Assembly (NCBI GenBank): GCA_963743015.1
Contig: CAVUOD010000031.1
Coordinates: 62,001-126,000, forward strand
Source: CAVSRC01 sp963743015
GTDB lineage: Bacteria > Pseudomonadota > Alphaproteobacteria > Rhizobiales > Kaistiaceae
Reading direction: 5' to 3'
Length of the DNA: 64,000 bases
This document shows, piece after piece, positions 47,577-56,722 of this stretch. The notes below the pieces were generated by a model that saw nothing but the letters and a program-made list of their open reading frames with translations, searched no databases and was not told where the DNA came from. The position numbers and the translations under genes are program-made. Numbering within the stretch: the first letter of the stretch is position 1; each line of letters begins with the position of its first letter.

Positions 47577-49274
47577 TCAGCGGGCGGCCAGCGCCTTGTC
47601 GTAGAAGTTCGGCATCGGCAGCAGGCGGGCGAAGAAGGTGCCCTGCGGGAAGAAGCGGACTTCAAGCACCGCACTCGAGGAATGCTTGCCCGGCTGGTCG
47701 AAGATGAAGTTGCCGAGGGAATAGGCGAGCGCGGTGTCGCCGCCGGCGAGCGCGACGACATGCTCGCTGGCGACATGGGGATGGGCGCCGACGATCAGCG
47801 ATACGGCGGCGCTGTGCAGCGCATCGGCGAGCGCCGTCTCGCGGCTGCCGGGGGAGGCGTTGTATTCCTGTCCCCAGTGCATGAAGGCAATGAGCGGCGG
47901 CCGCGCCTGCGAGCGCATGACGCCATCGAGAACCGCATCGGTGACCAGCCCGGTATGCGGAACGGCGTTGTTGTCGAGATCGGTGAGCCCGACGACCCGG
48001 GCCGGCCCGAGGTCGACGGTCTGGCCGGGGCCGATCGTGGCGATGCCGGCCTGCCTGAGAGCGTCCACCATGGCGCTCTGCGCCTCTTCGCCGAGGTCGC
48101 CGGAATGGTTGTTGGCGAGACTGACGGCGACGACGTTGAGAGCCTTGAGCCAGTCGATGGTCAGCTTCTCCGGCATCGCCAGGGTCTTCGGGCCGAGGCC
48201 GGTCGGCAGTTCCGGCGAGGTCACGCCTTCGAGATTGACCACCAGCGGGCAGCCCTTCAGCTTCGCCCTGATCGCGGCCAACAGGCGCTCGCGCACCTGC
48301 GGCCGGGAGACGAGCGGTGCCATGTAGCGGCCGAAGAAGGTGTCGCCGGCAAAGCACAGCATGTGTCCGTCGACATAGCCGGCGTCATCGACGGCCGCTG
48401 CATCGTCCGGCGCGAGATAGAGCTGGATGACGTAGCTCGTGGTGCTGGTCACCTCGTTCTTGGCATAGAGCTGGAGATTGGAATTGGCGATGACCGTCGG
48501 TCGGGCGCCGAAATGCAGCTGCTGCAGGCGCATCTGAATGTATTGGGCGCCGCGCGAATCGAGATGGGAGGGCTGGCGCAGGCGGGCGACGGCGTCGAGG
48601 TCGCCGGACGATATGACGTTGAGTACCTGCTGGTCGTGACGAATGGCGTCGGCGAAGGGCAGGTAGTGGGAAAAGTCGGTCGACTGGACGATCAGCGTCC
48701 TTGGCGTGATCAGCGGCCCGATATCGTCGATGAACTGGTCCCATTGTTTCCGGTTGGAACCGATGGCGACGGTGATCGGGACGATCGGCGTGCCGGGAAA
48801 GAAATGCCTGATGAAGGGAAGGATGGCGGCGATGCCATGCTCGCGCACGAAGAGGTCGGATTCCTCGACCAGCGACGAGCGGGCCAACAGCCGATCGATA
48901 TCGTCGAGGCTTGCCGGAACCGGACCGAAGACGGTCTCGAAGCTGCGCCGCGTGGTGGCGAAAGGCCGGATCGAGCGTTTGAAATGGTCGGGCGAGAACA
49001 GGATGATCTTGTCGTAGCGGTTGGCCGCGGCCACCGCGAAGGCGCGGGCGATGAGGTCGGCGGCGACCAGATGATGCGCCACCGCCATGCCGGAAACGCG
49101 CCTGTGCGGCAGATCGAGAGCCTCGGCGGCGGCGATCGCGGCGCGAAAATCGTCGTCGCGATGGTAGAGCGAGGGGATCGGCGGCAGCGATCCGGCCGGT
49201 ACGGCCTGTCCCTGTGCCGCGACCGACGACAACAGACAGCAGATCGCCGCCATGATCACCGCTGGCAAACGCAT
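47577..49274 (-). CDS. Secreted fusion of a Memo-like domain and a CapA-type metallophosphatase-fold domain
   Basis: 565 residues. Signal peptide RLPAVIMAAICCLLSSVAAQ. Residues 35-300 resemble the Memo family (AmmeMemoRadiSam protein B): AVAHHLVAADLIARAF, KIILFSPDHFKRS, LIVQSTDFSHYLPFADAI, with the His/Asp ligand pattern present but no Cys in the expected place. Residues 320-560 are a PGA_cap/CapA domain: MLCFAGDTFFGRYMAP, VVNLEGVTSPELP, SLANNHSGDLGEEAQ, FMHWGQEYNASPG, IVGAHPHVASEHV, GNFIFDQPG. CapA proteins take part in polyglutamate/capsule assembly. The combination in one exported protein is unusual. ATG chosen for the signal peptide; a ribosome-binding site GGGGGAAG precedes it. Confidence 0.78.
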   Translation of the reverse strand: MRLPAVIMAAICCLLSSVAAQGQAVPAGSLPPIPSLYHRDDDFRAAIAAAEALDLPHRRVSGMAVAHHLVAADLIARAFAVAAANRYDKIILFSPDHFKRSIRPFATTRRSFETVFGPVPASLDDIDRLLARSSLVEESDLFVREHGIAAILPFIRHFFPGTPIVPITVAIGSNRKQWDQFIDDIGPLITPRTLIVQSTDFSHYLPFADAIRHDQQVLNVISSGDLDAVARLRQPSHLDSRGAQYIQMRLQQLHFGARPTVIANSNLQLYAKNEVTSTTSYVIQLYLAPDDAAAVDDAGYVDGHMLCFAGDTFFGRYMAPLVSRPQVRERLLAAIRAKLKGCPLVVNLEGVTSPELPTGLGPKTLAMPEKLTIDWLKALNVVAVSLANNHSGDLGEEAQSAMVDALRQAGIATIGPGQTVDLGPARVVGLTDLDNNAVPHTGLVTDAVLDGVMRSQARPPLIAFMHWGQEYNASPGSRETALADALHSAAVSLIVGAHPHVASEHVVALAGGDTALAYSLGNFIFDQPGKHSSSAVLEVRFFPQGTFFARLLPMPNFYDKALAAR

Positions 49275-49542
49275 CGCCCGACGCTTCCCCCTGTTCGTCG
49301 CCTGCAGGCCGAGGATCGCCTCTGCGGCGCCATCCCGCAATAGCCACCGGCCCATGGCGACGGCCGGGAACGCGCCAATATCGCCAGTCTTCTCGCGCTT
49401 CGTGCGCCGGGCTGCCGGCAGGCGGAACCCTGCCGGCTTGACAGCCTGTTGCCGCCAGACGACGCTGCGGCGGTTGGACGCAGTCAGGATACTGCGTCTG
49501 ATCGACGCGGACAAATTGACGAACAAGAGGCGGGACGGGCCC

Positions 49543-50061
49543 TTGCGCGACTGGATCGAGCCTTATCTCAACCGCCTCTACGGGTTTGCCTTCGCGCTCA
49601 GCCAGGATCGCGATGAATCGCGCGATCTGGTGCAGGAATGCGTGGTTCGGGCGCTTGCCGCAAAACGCCGGCCGACCGACGAACCGGCGCGCCGCGCCTG
49701 GCTCTTCCGCATCCTCAGGAACGCCTTCATCGACAATTACCGCAAATCCGGCCGGGAGATCGCGTTCGATCCGGAGATTGACAACCATGCCGACGACGCG
49801 GAAAGCGGCTGGCGCGGTGATCGTCGGATCATCGATGTGGTGACCGTGCGGATCGCCATCACGCGGCTGTCTGCCGCGCAGCGGGAGATCATCGGGCTGG
49901 TAGACTTTGTCGGTTTCTCCTATGCCGAGGCCGCCGATGTGCTGGGGGTGGCGGAAGGTACGGTAATGAGCCGGGTCGCCCGCGCCCGCAAAGCCCTTCT
50001 CGCGGTGATGGAGAAGGAAAACATAACCCCGCTGGCGCGGGTCCGCGGGCTGAGACGATGA
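49543..50061 (+). CDS. ECF-type RNA polymerase sigma factor
   Basis: About 172 residues from the TTG at LRDWIEPYLNRLYGFAFALS; other TTG starts upstream are possible. Sigma-2 region: SRDLVQECVVRALA and RRAWLFRILRNAFIDNYRKS. Sigma-4 region: RLSAAQREIIGLVDFVGFSY and ADVLGVAEGTVMSRVARARK. The stop overlaps the ATG of a membrane anti-sigma factor. By analogy with the RpoE1/RpoE4 systems of Sinorhizobium meliloti, which respond to sulfite, and given the oxidase next door, it probably drives the sulfite genes. Confidence 0.82.
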   Translation: MRDWIEPYLNRLYGFAFALSQDRDESRDLVQECVVRALAAKRRPTDEPARRAWLFRILRNAFIDNYRKSGREIAFDPEIDNHADDAESGWRGDRRIIDVVTVRIAITRLSAAQREIIGLVDFVGFSYAEAADVLGVAEGTVMSRVARARKALLAVMEKENITPLARVRGLRR

Positions 50062-50858
50062 CCATGCGCATGCCTGACTGGAAGATCCTCAACGCCTATG
50101 TCGACGGCGCGCTGGATCCCGCCGCTGCCGCCGCCGTGGCCGATGCGGCCGGCGAGGATGCTGCGGTCGCCGAACAGATCGCCGTGCTCTACCAGCTGAA
50201 GGGGGTCAGCCACGGCGCCGCCCCGGAGGCGCCGGCCGATCTCGCCGATCTCATGCCGAAGCGGCGGCACATATGGCCGGCGGCGTTGGCGGCATGCATC
50301 GCTGCTGCCCTGGTGATCGGCGCCGCCCTGTGGGTGGGCGCCGCGACCATGCGGTCTCCGGTGCTGCCGGCCGACCTGCTTGCCACGGCGCGCAGCCTGC
50401 ACGGCAACTGGCTGATGGCCGACGCGCGCGGCTCGGCGGACGCTCCGCCGGCCGTTCTGCTTACAGCGCTTTCCCACTTCGGCCAGGTGCCGGTGGTCCC
50501 CGATCTGGAGAGCACCGAGCTCGCCGTCGGCCTGGTCACCGTGGCCCACGGGCCGGATGGTCCCCTCCTTCAGGTCGGCTATCGCGGCAATCACGGCTGT
50601 CATCTCAGCCTGTTTGCCTTCGTCGACCAACGCATGCCGACGGCGACGGTGCGCGTCGCCGACGGCAAGGAGCGCGCCTATGGCTGGCGCGTCGGCGATC
50701 TCGGCTACCTGCTGTTCGCCGTTGGAATGGATCAGACCCGCCTGGCGCTGATTGCCGAAAAGGTCGAGCAGGCAACGCGCGCCCGTGCGCCGCTCGACGC
50801 CGCAGCGCGGCAACAACTTGCCGAGAACAAGCGGCACAGCGCCACCTGCCACGCATAA
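50058..50858 (+). CDS. Membrane anti-sigma factor
   Basis: 266 residues. The N-terminal cytoplasmic part (MPDWKILNAYVDGALDPAAA) is an anti-sigma domain of the type that lacks the zinc His-x3-Cys-x2-Cys motif. One membrane helix HIWPAALAACIAAALVIGAA is followed by a periplasmic domain. That domain has single cysteines (GNHGCHL, SATCHA). Starts by ATGA overlap with the sigma gene, the usual pairing. Confidence 0.78.
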   Translation: MTMRMPDWKILNAYVDGALDPAAAAAVADAAGEDAAVAEQIAVLYQLKGVSHGAAPEAPADLADLMPKRRHIWPAALAACIAAALVIGAALWVGAATMRSPVLPADLLATARSLHGNWLMADARGSADAPPAVLLTALSHFGQVPVVPDLESTELAVGLVTVAHGPDGPLLQVGYRGNHGCHLSLFAFVDQRMPTATVRVADGKERAYGWRVGDLGYLLFAVGMDQTRLALIAEKVEQATRARAPLDAAARQQLAENKRHSATCHA

Positions 50859-50874
50859 AAACTTTGCCGGAGAG

Positions 50875-50900
50875 GGAATAATCCGGCCCCCCCATCCGTC
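50875..50900 (+). promoter_or_regulatory. ECF-type promoter before the sulfite oxidase gene
   Basis: GGAATAA, a 15-base spacer, then CGTC (GGGAATAATCCGG ... CATCCGTCTTATTAC), about 80 bases before the oxidase ATG. This matches the general ECF pattern of a GGAA-type -35 and a CGTC-type -10. Confidence 0.55.
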
Positions 50901-50982
50901 TTATTACGGTCAGCACGCACCGGGTGCGCTTGCCGCATTAGGGACTATTGCGTCAATCGGGGCGGCTAAGGGGAGGGAAAAC

Positions 50983-52253
50983 ATGGACAATTCATTGAAC
51001 ACGTCGCGGCTGTCGCGCCGCCAGTTCGGCAAGCTCGTCGGCGTCGCCGGCGTCGCACTCGGCTCGTCGCCCGGGCTGGTACGCGCCGCTCTCGCCGATA
51101 CGCCCGAACTCGGCCCAGATCATCGCCGGCAAGGCGTCCGGCCTGATCATCCACAATGCCGAGCTCGGCGTCATGGAGACGCCGCTCGCCATGCTGCGCA
51201 AATACGCGCACACGCCGAAGGAAATCCTGTTCAACCGCTTCCACTTCCCCCACAAGGGCGATGCCGCCTGGTACGCCACCACGTCGCCGCCGCCGGCCGA
51301 CATGGTCAAGAACTGGACCATCCGCGTCGACGGCCTGGTGCAGCGGCCGCGCACGCTGACGATCGCCGATCTCGCGGCGCGCCCGCAGGAGACGCGCGTC
51401 TCGGTGCTGCAGTGCGCCGGCAACGGCCGCGCCTATTACGCTGCCAAGCAGAAGGTCGCCGGCGGCCAGTGGCACAACGGTGGCATGGGCAATGTGGTGT
51501 GGGAAGGCGTGCCGCTGCGCCCGCTGCTCGACGATCTCAAGATGGTGCCGAGCCCCGCCGCGCACTGGCTGACGGCGGAAGGCTGGGACCAGCCGGCGAC
51601 GCCGGAAGGCTCCGACTTCGCCAAGAGCTATCACCTTGCCGACAGCGCCCTCGACAATGCCATCCTGGCGCTGAAGATGAACGGCGAGCCGATCCCGGCC
51701 ACCAATGGCGGGCCGGTGCGCCTGATCGTCCCCGGCTATTACGGCAACATGAACGTCAAGATGCTGACCATGCTGCTGTTCGCCGCCGAGCAGTCGAACA
51801 GCGCCTTCCAGTCGGTCGGCTATCGCATGCCCAACATGCCGGTCGAGCCCGGCCAGTTCGAGGCCAACGACTACACCATCTACAACAGCGTCCCGACCTA
51901 CGGCCACAAGATCAAGAGCGTCATCTTCTCGCCGCTCCCCGAGGATGGCGCCAAGGCCGGCGAGGTGGAGATCACCGGCGTCGCCTTCAACGACGGCGAG
52001 GCCAAGATCACCTCGGTCGACGTTTCGCGCCGATGGCGGCAAGAGCTGGATGAGCGCCACGATCGAGGCGCCCGAAAGCCCCTGGTCCTGGTACCACTGG
52101 TCGGCCAAGGCGACGCTCGCCGCGGGCAGCAACGTGCTGATGTGCCGGGCGACCGACGCGCTCGGGCGGAGCCAGCCGCTGGACGGGCTGACGCGCTGGA
52201 ACCCGCGCGGCTATGAATGGAACGGCGTCGATCGCGTCGAGATTACCATCTGA
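50983..52253 (+). CDS. Sulfite-oxidase-family molybdoenzyme with Tat signal, two frameshifts
   Basis: Molybdopterin-binding sulfite oxidase/dehydrogenase catalytic subunit (SorA-like), converting sulfite to sulfate in the periplasm. Tat signal: LSRRQFGKLVGVAGVALGSS. The Moco Cys lies in VSVLQCAGNGRAYYAAK. Other blocks: WTIRVDGLVQRPRTLTIADL, RLIVPGYYGNMNVKMLTML and, C-terminal, DGGKSWMSATIEAPESPWSW, the Mo-Co dimerisation domain. About 420 residues once the single-base breaks near 51108-51115 and at the TTT of 52023-52025 are corrected. Next gene is a cytochrome c, the usual electron acceptor. Confidence 0.85.
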
Positions 52254-52260
52254 GCGAAGC

Positions 52261-52287
52261 GGGGCGCCGCCGCCTTTGCGGCGCCCC
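52261..52287 (+). terminator. Hairpin between oxidase and cytochrome genes
   Basis: GGGGCGCCGC / GCGGCGCCCC, a perfect 10-bp stem with a 7-base loop, then TTCC only. It may attenuate readthrough or set the ratio of the two products rather than end transcription. Confidence 0.45.
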
Positions 52288-52330
52288 TTCCGCCCGTAAC
52301 CGTCAAGGCATCCACTGGAGTTGAAGCGCT

Positions 52331-53039
52331 GTGCGACCGGCGACCGTCCTCTCGTTTGTCTCCGCAATGGCATTGATGACCGCGGCTGCCTCCGCCGCCC
52401 AGCAATTCGACCTGCCGCAGGGCCCCGGCCGCGAGCTGGTCTACGGCCACTGCCAGACCTGCCACGATCTGCAATCGGTGCTCGACTCGTCGGGCATCCC
52501 GCGCGGCGCCTGGAATGCCGTGCTCGACAACATGAAGGGCTTCGGCCTGAGGATCAGCGCCGACCAGCGGGCCAAGATCCTCGACTATCTCGGCACCTAT
52601 CTCGGTCCCAAGCCGCCGCCGGCAGGCGGCAGCGGCGGCGGAGGTGGTGACCACCGCCGACGGCGCCAAGGTCTATGAGGATACCTGCATTGCCTGCCAT
52701 CAGCCGGACGGCAAGGGCAAGCCGGGCGAGTTTCCGCCGTTTGCCGGCAATCCGGATCTCTTCCTGGCGCCCGATTTCCCGGCGGTCGTCGCCCTCAACG
52801 GTCTGGAGGGCAAGATCGACGTGGAAGGCCAGCACATCGACGGCGCCATGCCGGCGTTCGATTTCCTCTCCGACGACGAGATCGCCGCGGTGGTGAAATA
52901 TATTCGCTCGAACTTCGGCAACGACGCTGCCCGGCCCGCCGGTTTCGCCGATGTGACGCCGGCCGAGGTCGCCGCCCGTCGCGCCAAGCCGATGACGCCG
53001 GCGGAGGTTCACGACTACCGCGCATCGCTGAAGAAATAG
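52331..53039 (+). CDS. Dihaem c-type cytochrome, partner of sulfite oxidase, one frameshift
   Basis: Signal peptide LSFVSAMALMTAAASAAQQF. Two haem sites: GHCQTCHDLQSVLDSSG in the first part and EDTCIACHQPDGKGKPGEF in the second, with axial Met candidates in GAMPAFDFLSD. The two halves are in different frames joined by a Gly-rich linker near 52638-52648, where the G-run favours a length error. About 235 residues. It probably takes electrons from the upstream molybdoenzyme (SorB-like). It could instead be two genes, but the second half has no leader. Confidence 0.75.
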
Positions 53040-53041
53040 GG

Positions 53042-53075
53042 CACGGCGCGCGCCGCTTGCGGCGGGCGCGCCGTG
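53042..53075. terminator. Bidirectional hairpin between convergent genes
   Basis: CACGGCGCGCGCCGC-TTGC-GGCGGGCGCGCCGTG, a 15-bp stem with few mismatches, sits between the cytochrome and doeD stops and may end transcription from both sides. Confidence 0.6.
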
Positions 53076-53082
53076 AAGGACG

Positions 53083-54450
53083 CTAGAGCGCGTCCTTGAT
53101 GGCTTCGGCGAAGGCACCGACGACGACGTCGGCCTCCGCGCGCGTCAGGCAGAGCGGCGGTGCGAAGCCGATGATGTCGCCCTGCGGCATGGCGCGGGCG
53201 ATGACCCCGCGCTTCAAGAGGCCGGCGACGACCTTGACGGCGGCCTTCTTGTCGGCGGCGAAGAAGGTGCGGCTGTCCTTGTCCTCGACCAGTTCGACGG
53301 CGCAGAGCATGCCTTCGCCGCGCACGTCGCCGACGTTTCTGTGGCCGCCGACGGCGTCGCGCATCGCCTGGTTGAAATAGGCGCCGACGTCACCGGCATT
53401 GGCGACGATGCCGAGCGCGTCGATCAGCTTGAGATTGGCGACGCCGGCAGCCGCGCCGATCGGATGGGCGGAGTAGGTCCAGCCGTGGCCGATGGGGCCG
53501 TACTCGTCGGTGCCCTGCATCAGAACCTGCCAGACGCGGTCCGAGACGATCGATCCCGACAGCGGCGCATAGGCCGAGGTCAGCCCCTTGGCGATGGTGA
53601 TGATGTCGGCCTCGATGCCGTATTTGTCCGAGCCGAACATGGTGCCGAGCCGGCCGAAGCCGGTGACGACCTCGTCGGCAATGATGAGGATGTCGTGCTT
53701 CTTGAGCACCGCCTGGATGGCCGGCCAGTAGCCTTCCGGCGGCGGCACGATGCCGCCGGTGCCGAGCACCGGCTCGCCGATGAAGGCGGCGATGGTGTCG
53801 GCGCCCTCGCGGTCGATCAGCGCTTCCAGTTCGGCGACGCAGTGGGCGACGAAATCGGCCTCGCTCATGGCGAGATCGTCGCGGCGGAAGTAGTAGGGCG
53901 CGACCGTGTGCTTCACATAGGGCAGCGGCAGGTCGAACTTCTTGTGGAAGGCCTCGAGCCCGGTGAGCGAGCCGGTCATCAGGCCGGAGCCGTGATAGCC
54001 GCGCCAGCGCGAGATGATCTTCTTCTTCTCAGGCCGGCCGAGGACGTTGTTGTAGTACCAGACGATCTTCAGGTTGGTCTCGTTGGCGTCGGAGCCCGAC
54101 AGGCCGAAATAGACCTTCGACATGTTCTTCGGGGCGCGCTCGAGGATCATGTGGGAGAGCGTGATCGAGGCCTCGGTGCCGTGGCCGACATAGGCGTGGT
54201 AGTAGGCGAGCTCGCGCGCCTGGGCGGCGATCGCGTCGGCGATCTCCTTGCGCCCGTAGCCGACATTGACGCAGTAGAGCCCGGCGAAGGCGTCGAGCAG
54301 GCGCTTGCCGTCGCGATCCTCGATATAGACGCCGGAGCCGCCGGTGATGATCCGGCTGGGGCTGTCGCCGCGGGCGTGCTGGGCCAGGTGGGTCGAGGGG
54401 TGGAAGAAGGACTCCCGGTCCCACTTGTCGAGTTGATCGTTGGCGAGCAT
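53083..54450 (-). CDS. doeD: Class III aminotransferase, likely diaminobutyrate transaminase of ectoine breakdown
   Basis: 455 residues, fold-type I PLP enzyme. Blocks: GSGVYIEDRDGKRLLDAFAG, YHAYVGHGTEASITLSHMIL, RWRGYHGSGLMTGSLTGLEA, LIIADEVVTGFGRLGTMFG, and the Schiff-base Lys in ADIITIAKGLTSAYAPLSG. In the doe pathway this enzyme converts L-2,4-diaminobutyrate to aspartate semialdehyde. The assignment rests on the neighbourhood (doeC, Lrp-type regulator, ehu, eut genes), since class III aminotransferases are alike. ATG with nearby GGAG. Confidence 0.8.
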   Translation of the reverse strand: MLANDQLDKWDRESFFHPSTHLAQHARGDSPSRIITGGSGVYIEDRDGKRLLDAFAGLYCVNVGYGRKEIADAIAAQARELAYYHAYVGHGTEASITLSHMILERAPKNMSKVYFGLSGSDANETNLKIVWYYNNVLGRPEKKKIISRWRGYHGSGLMTGSLTGLEAFHKKFDLPLPYVKHTVAPYYFRRDDLAMSEADFVAHCVAELEALIDREGADTIAAFIGEPVLGTGGIVPPPEGYWPAIQAVLKKHDILIIADEVVTGFGRLGTMFGSDKYGIEADIITIAKGLTSAYAPLSGSIVSDRVWQVLMQGTDEYGPIGHGWTYSAHPIGAAAGVANLKLIDALGIVANAGDVGAYFNQAMRDAVGGHRNVGDVRGEGMLCAVELVEDKDSRTFFAADKKAAVKVVAGLLKRGVIARAMPQGDIIGFAPPLCLTRAEADVVVGAFAEAIKDAL

Positions 54451-54479
54451 GGCTGCTCCTTTCTGCGTGTTGCGCCGCA

Positions 54480-55974
54480 CTACAGCCAGTTGCGGCAGAC
54501 ATATTTGACTTCGGTGAAGGCTTCCATGCCGAGCCGGGCGCCTTCGCGCCCGATGCCGGACTGCTTGACGCCGCCGAAGGGGATCGGCGCGCCGGTGACC
54601 TTGGTGCGGTTGACCGCCACCATGCCGAATTGCAGCGCGCGGCTCGACCCGGTAGATGCGGCGCGGTTCGTTGGTGTGGAGATAGGCGACCAGGCCGTAC
54701 TGGCTGGCATTGGCCCGCGCCACGACTTCGTCCTCGGCATCGAAGGGGGTGAGCGGGGCCACCGGGCCGAAGGTCTCCTCGTGCATGATGAGGGCGTCGT
54801 CGGCAACGTCGGCGAGCACGGTCGGCGCGAAGAACAGCGGCCCGGCGGGATGGCTGTCGCCGCCGGTGAGGAGCCGCGCGCCGCGGCCGAGCGCATCGGC
54901 GACATGGGCTTTCTGCTTGGCGAGCGCGCCGGCATTCATCAGCGGGCCGATGTCGGGATTCTCCAGGCCCGGCCCGACGCTGAGCGCCGCGGTGGCCTCG
55001 GCGAAGCGCCGGCAGAAGTCGTCGTAGACCGGGCGCTCGATGAAGAAGCGGTTGGCGGCCAGGCAATCCTGGCCGGAGGTCATGAACTTGGCCTTGATCG
55101 CCTCGTCGACGGCCCGGTCGAGATCGGCATCGGCGAAGACGATGAAGGGGGCGTGGCCGCCGAGTTCGAGGACGAGATGTTTCACCGTCTCGGCCGACTG
55201 GCGATAGAGCAGCCGTCCGACCTCGGTGGAGCCGGTGAAGGAAAGCACGCGTACGCGTTGATCCTCGGTCCATGCCGGGACGATCTCGGAAGCGCGGCCG
55301 GTGACGATGTTGAAGACGCCGGCCGGGATGCCGGCGCGCTCGGCGAGCACGGCGAAGGCGATCGCCGTGAACGGCGTCTCGTGCGAGGGATGGGCGACGG
55401 CGGTGCAGCCGGCGGCGAGCGCCGCCGCCGCCTTGCGGGTGAGCATCGCCGCCGGGAAGTTCCACGGCGTCACCAGGGCAGCGACGCCGGCCGGCTCGCG
55501 CCACACCTCGACCTCGGCGCCGTGAAGGTGCGAGGTGACGCTCTCGATGTTCGGCCGCTTGGCCTCTTCGGCATAGAACTCGATGAAGGAGGCGGCGTAG
55601 TCGATCTCGCCCAGCGCCTCCTTCAGCGGCTTGCCCTGTTCCACGGTCATGATGACGGCGAGGTCGTCGCGGGCCGCGGTGACCAGCTCGAACCATCGGC
55701 GCAGCTTCGCCGAGCGCTCCTGCGGCAGCAAAGCGGACCAGGCGGGAAAGGCGGCGCAGGCGGCATCCACGGCGGCGCGGGCATCCCCGGCGGTCAGCGC
55801 CGGGACGCTGCCGATGGTTGCGCCGCTTGCCGGGTCGGTGACGGCCAGTGCGGTGCGCTGGTCGAGCCCGATCCGCCGCCCGCCGATGAGCGCGGCGCCG
55901 GAGAACAGTTCGGGGTCCGCCAGGCCCCCGATCGAATCCACCGGGGGGCGCGGCGCGGCAGCAGCACTGGCCAT
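54480..55974 (-). CDS. doeC: Aldehyde dehydrogenase, likely aspartate-semialdehyde dehydrogenase of ectoine breakdown, one frameshift
   Basis: About 498 residues of the succinate-semialdehyde-like ALDH group. NAD pocket: ALVTPWNFPAAMLTRKAAAA and SFTGSTEVGRLL; general base Glu in LVLELGGHAPFIVF; nucleophile Cys in TSGQDCLAANRFFIERP. After RRIYRV the frame shifts near 54638-54645 into LQFGMVAVNRTKVTGAPIPF and GVKQSGIGREGARLGMEAF, the ordinary ALDH C-terminus. Would oxidise aspartate semialdehyde to aspartate, closing the ectoine route. A general SSADH is the alternative. Confidence 0.8.
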
Positions 55975-56105
55975 GCATCGTCTCCTGTCGAGCGCCAGGC
56001 GACAATAAAGGCGCCGGCGGAGAGGCATTCGCCAAACTGCCTGAGGAAAACGGATGGTTATCCTGCCCGGCCCGGGGCCAAGCGGAAGATTGCCTGCTGG
56101 TCCGG

Positions 56106-56603
56106 TCAGGCCGTCGGCTGGGCGAGCAGGTGGACCGGCAGCGGCTCGTCCTTCACCGGCGCGGTGACGACATAGGTGAAATAGCGCTGGACGCCGATCT
56201 TGCGGGCGAGCAGGGATTCGATCAGGTCCTGGTAGTCGGTGAGGTGGCGCACGACGACCTTGCACAGATAGTCGATGCCGCCGCCAACCGCCCAGCACTC
56301 GATGATCTCGGGTACCTCGGCGATCGCCTGTTCGAAGCGCTGGAAGTCTTCCGCGCGGTGGTTCTCGATCGAGATCTCGACGAAGACGACGGTCACCGGG
56401 CCGAAGGCTTTCAGCGATATCCGGGCGCCGTAGCTTTCGATGATGCCGGCCTGCTCGAGCCGGTGCAGGCGTTCCCAGCACGGCGTCGAAGACAGGTTGA
56501 CGCGCTCCGCCAGGGCCGCCTTCGACAGCCGCCCCTCGCGTTGCAGGATGCTCAGGATCTTGATGTCCCGCGCGTCCAGCTTCGGTGTTTTGACTGTGCT
56601 CAA
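56106..56603 (-). CDS. doeX: Lrp/AsnC family regulator of ectoine genes
   Basis: 165 residues from a TTG (LSTVKTPKLD). HTH: LDARDIKILSILQREGRLSK, then AERVNLSSTPCWERLHRLEQ. The ligand-binding RAM domain follows (VFVEISIENHRAEDFQRF, VGGGIDYLCKVVVRHLTDY). Lrp-type DoeX is the regulator found with doeABCD in Halomonas and relatives. The longer reading up to 56678 adds a non-coding-looking N-terminus. It is in line with doeC and doeD but 131 bases upstream of doeC. Confidence 0.78.
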   Translation of the reverse strand: MSTVKTPKLDARDIKILSILQREGRLSKAALAERVNLSSTPCWERLHRLEQAGIIESYGARISLKAFGPVTVVFVEISIENHRAEDFQRFEQAIAEVPEIIECWAVGGGIDYLCKVVVRHLTDYQDLIESLLARKIGVQRYFTYVVTAPVKDEPLPVHLLAQPTA

Positions 56604-56722
56604 GCCAGCCGTCCGCCCTGTCCGTTGCCGGGAGAACACTAATGCGGCGGTGGCCGCGGCGTCCAGATGAGCGCTCATGCAAATGGCAGGCCGTCATAAG
56701 CCCAAAGGGGCGGGAAAAACGT

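Noticed and set aside
53341..56175. Plus-strand open frame of 944 codons opposite doeD, doeC and the Lrp gene
   Set aside because: Same reason: antisense shadow of three recognised genes, no start signal or motifs.
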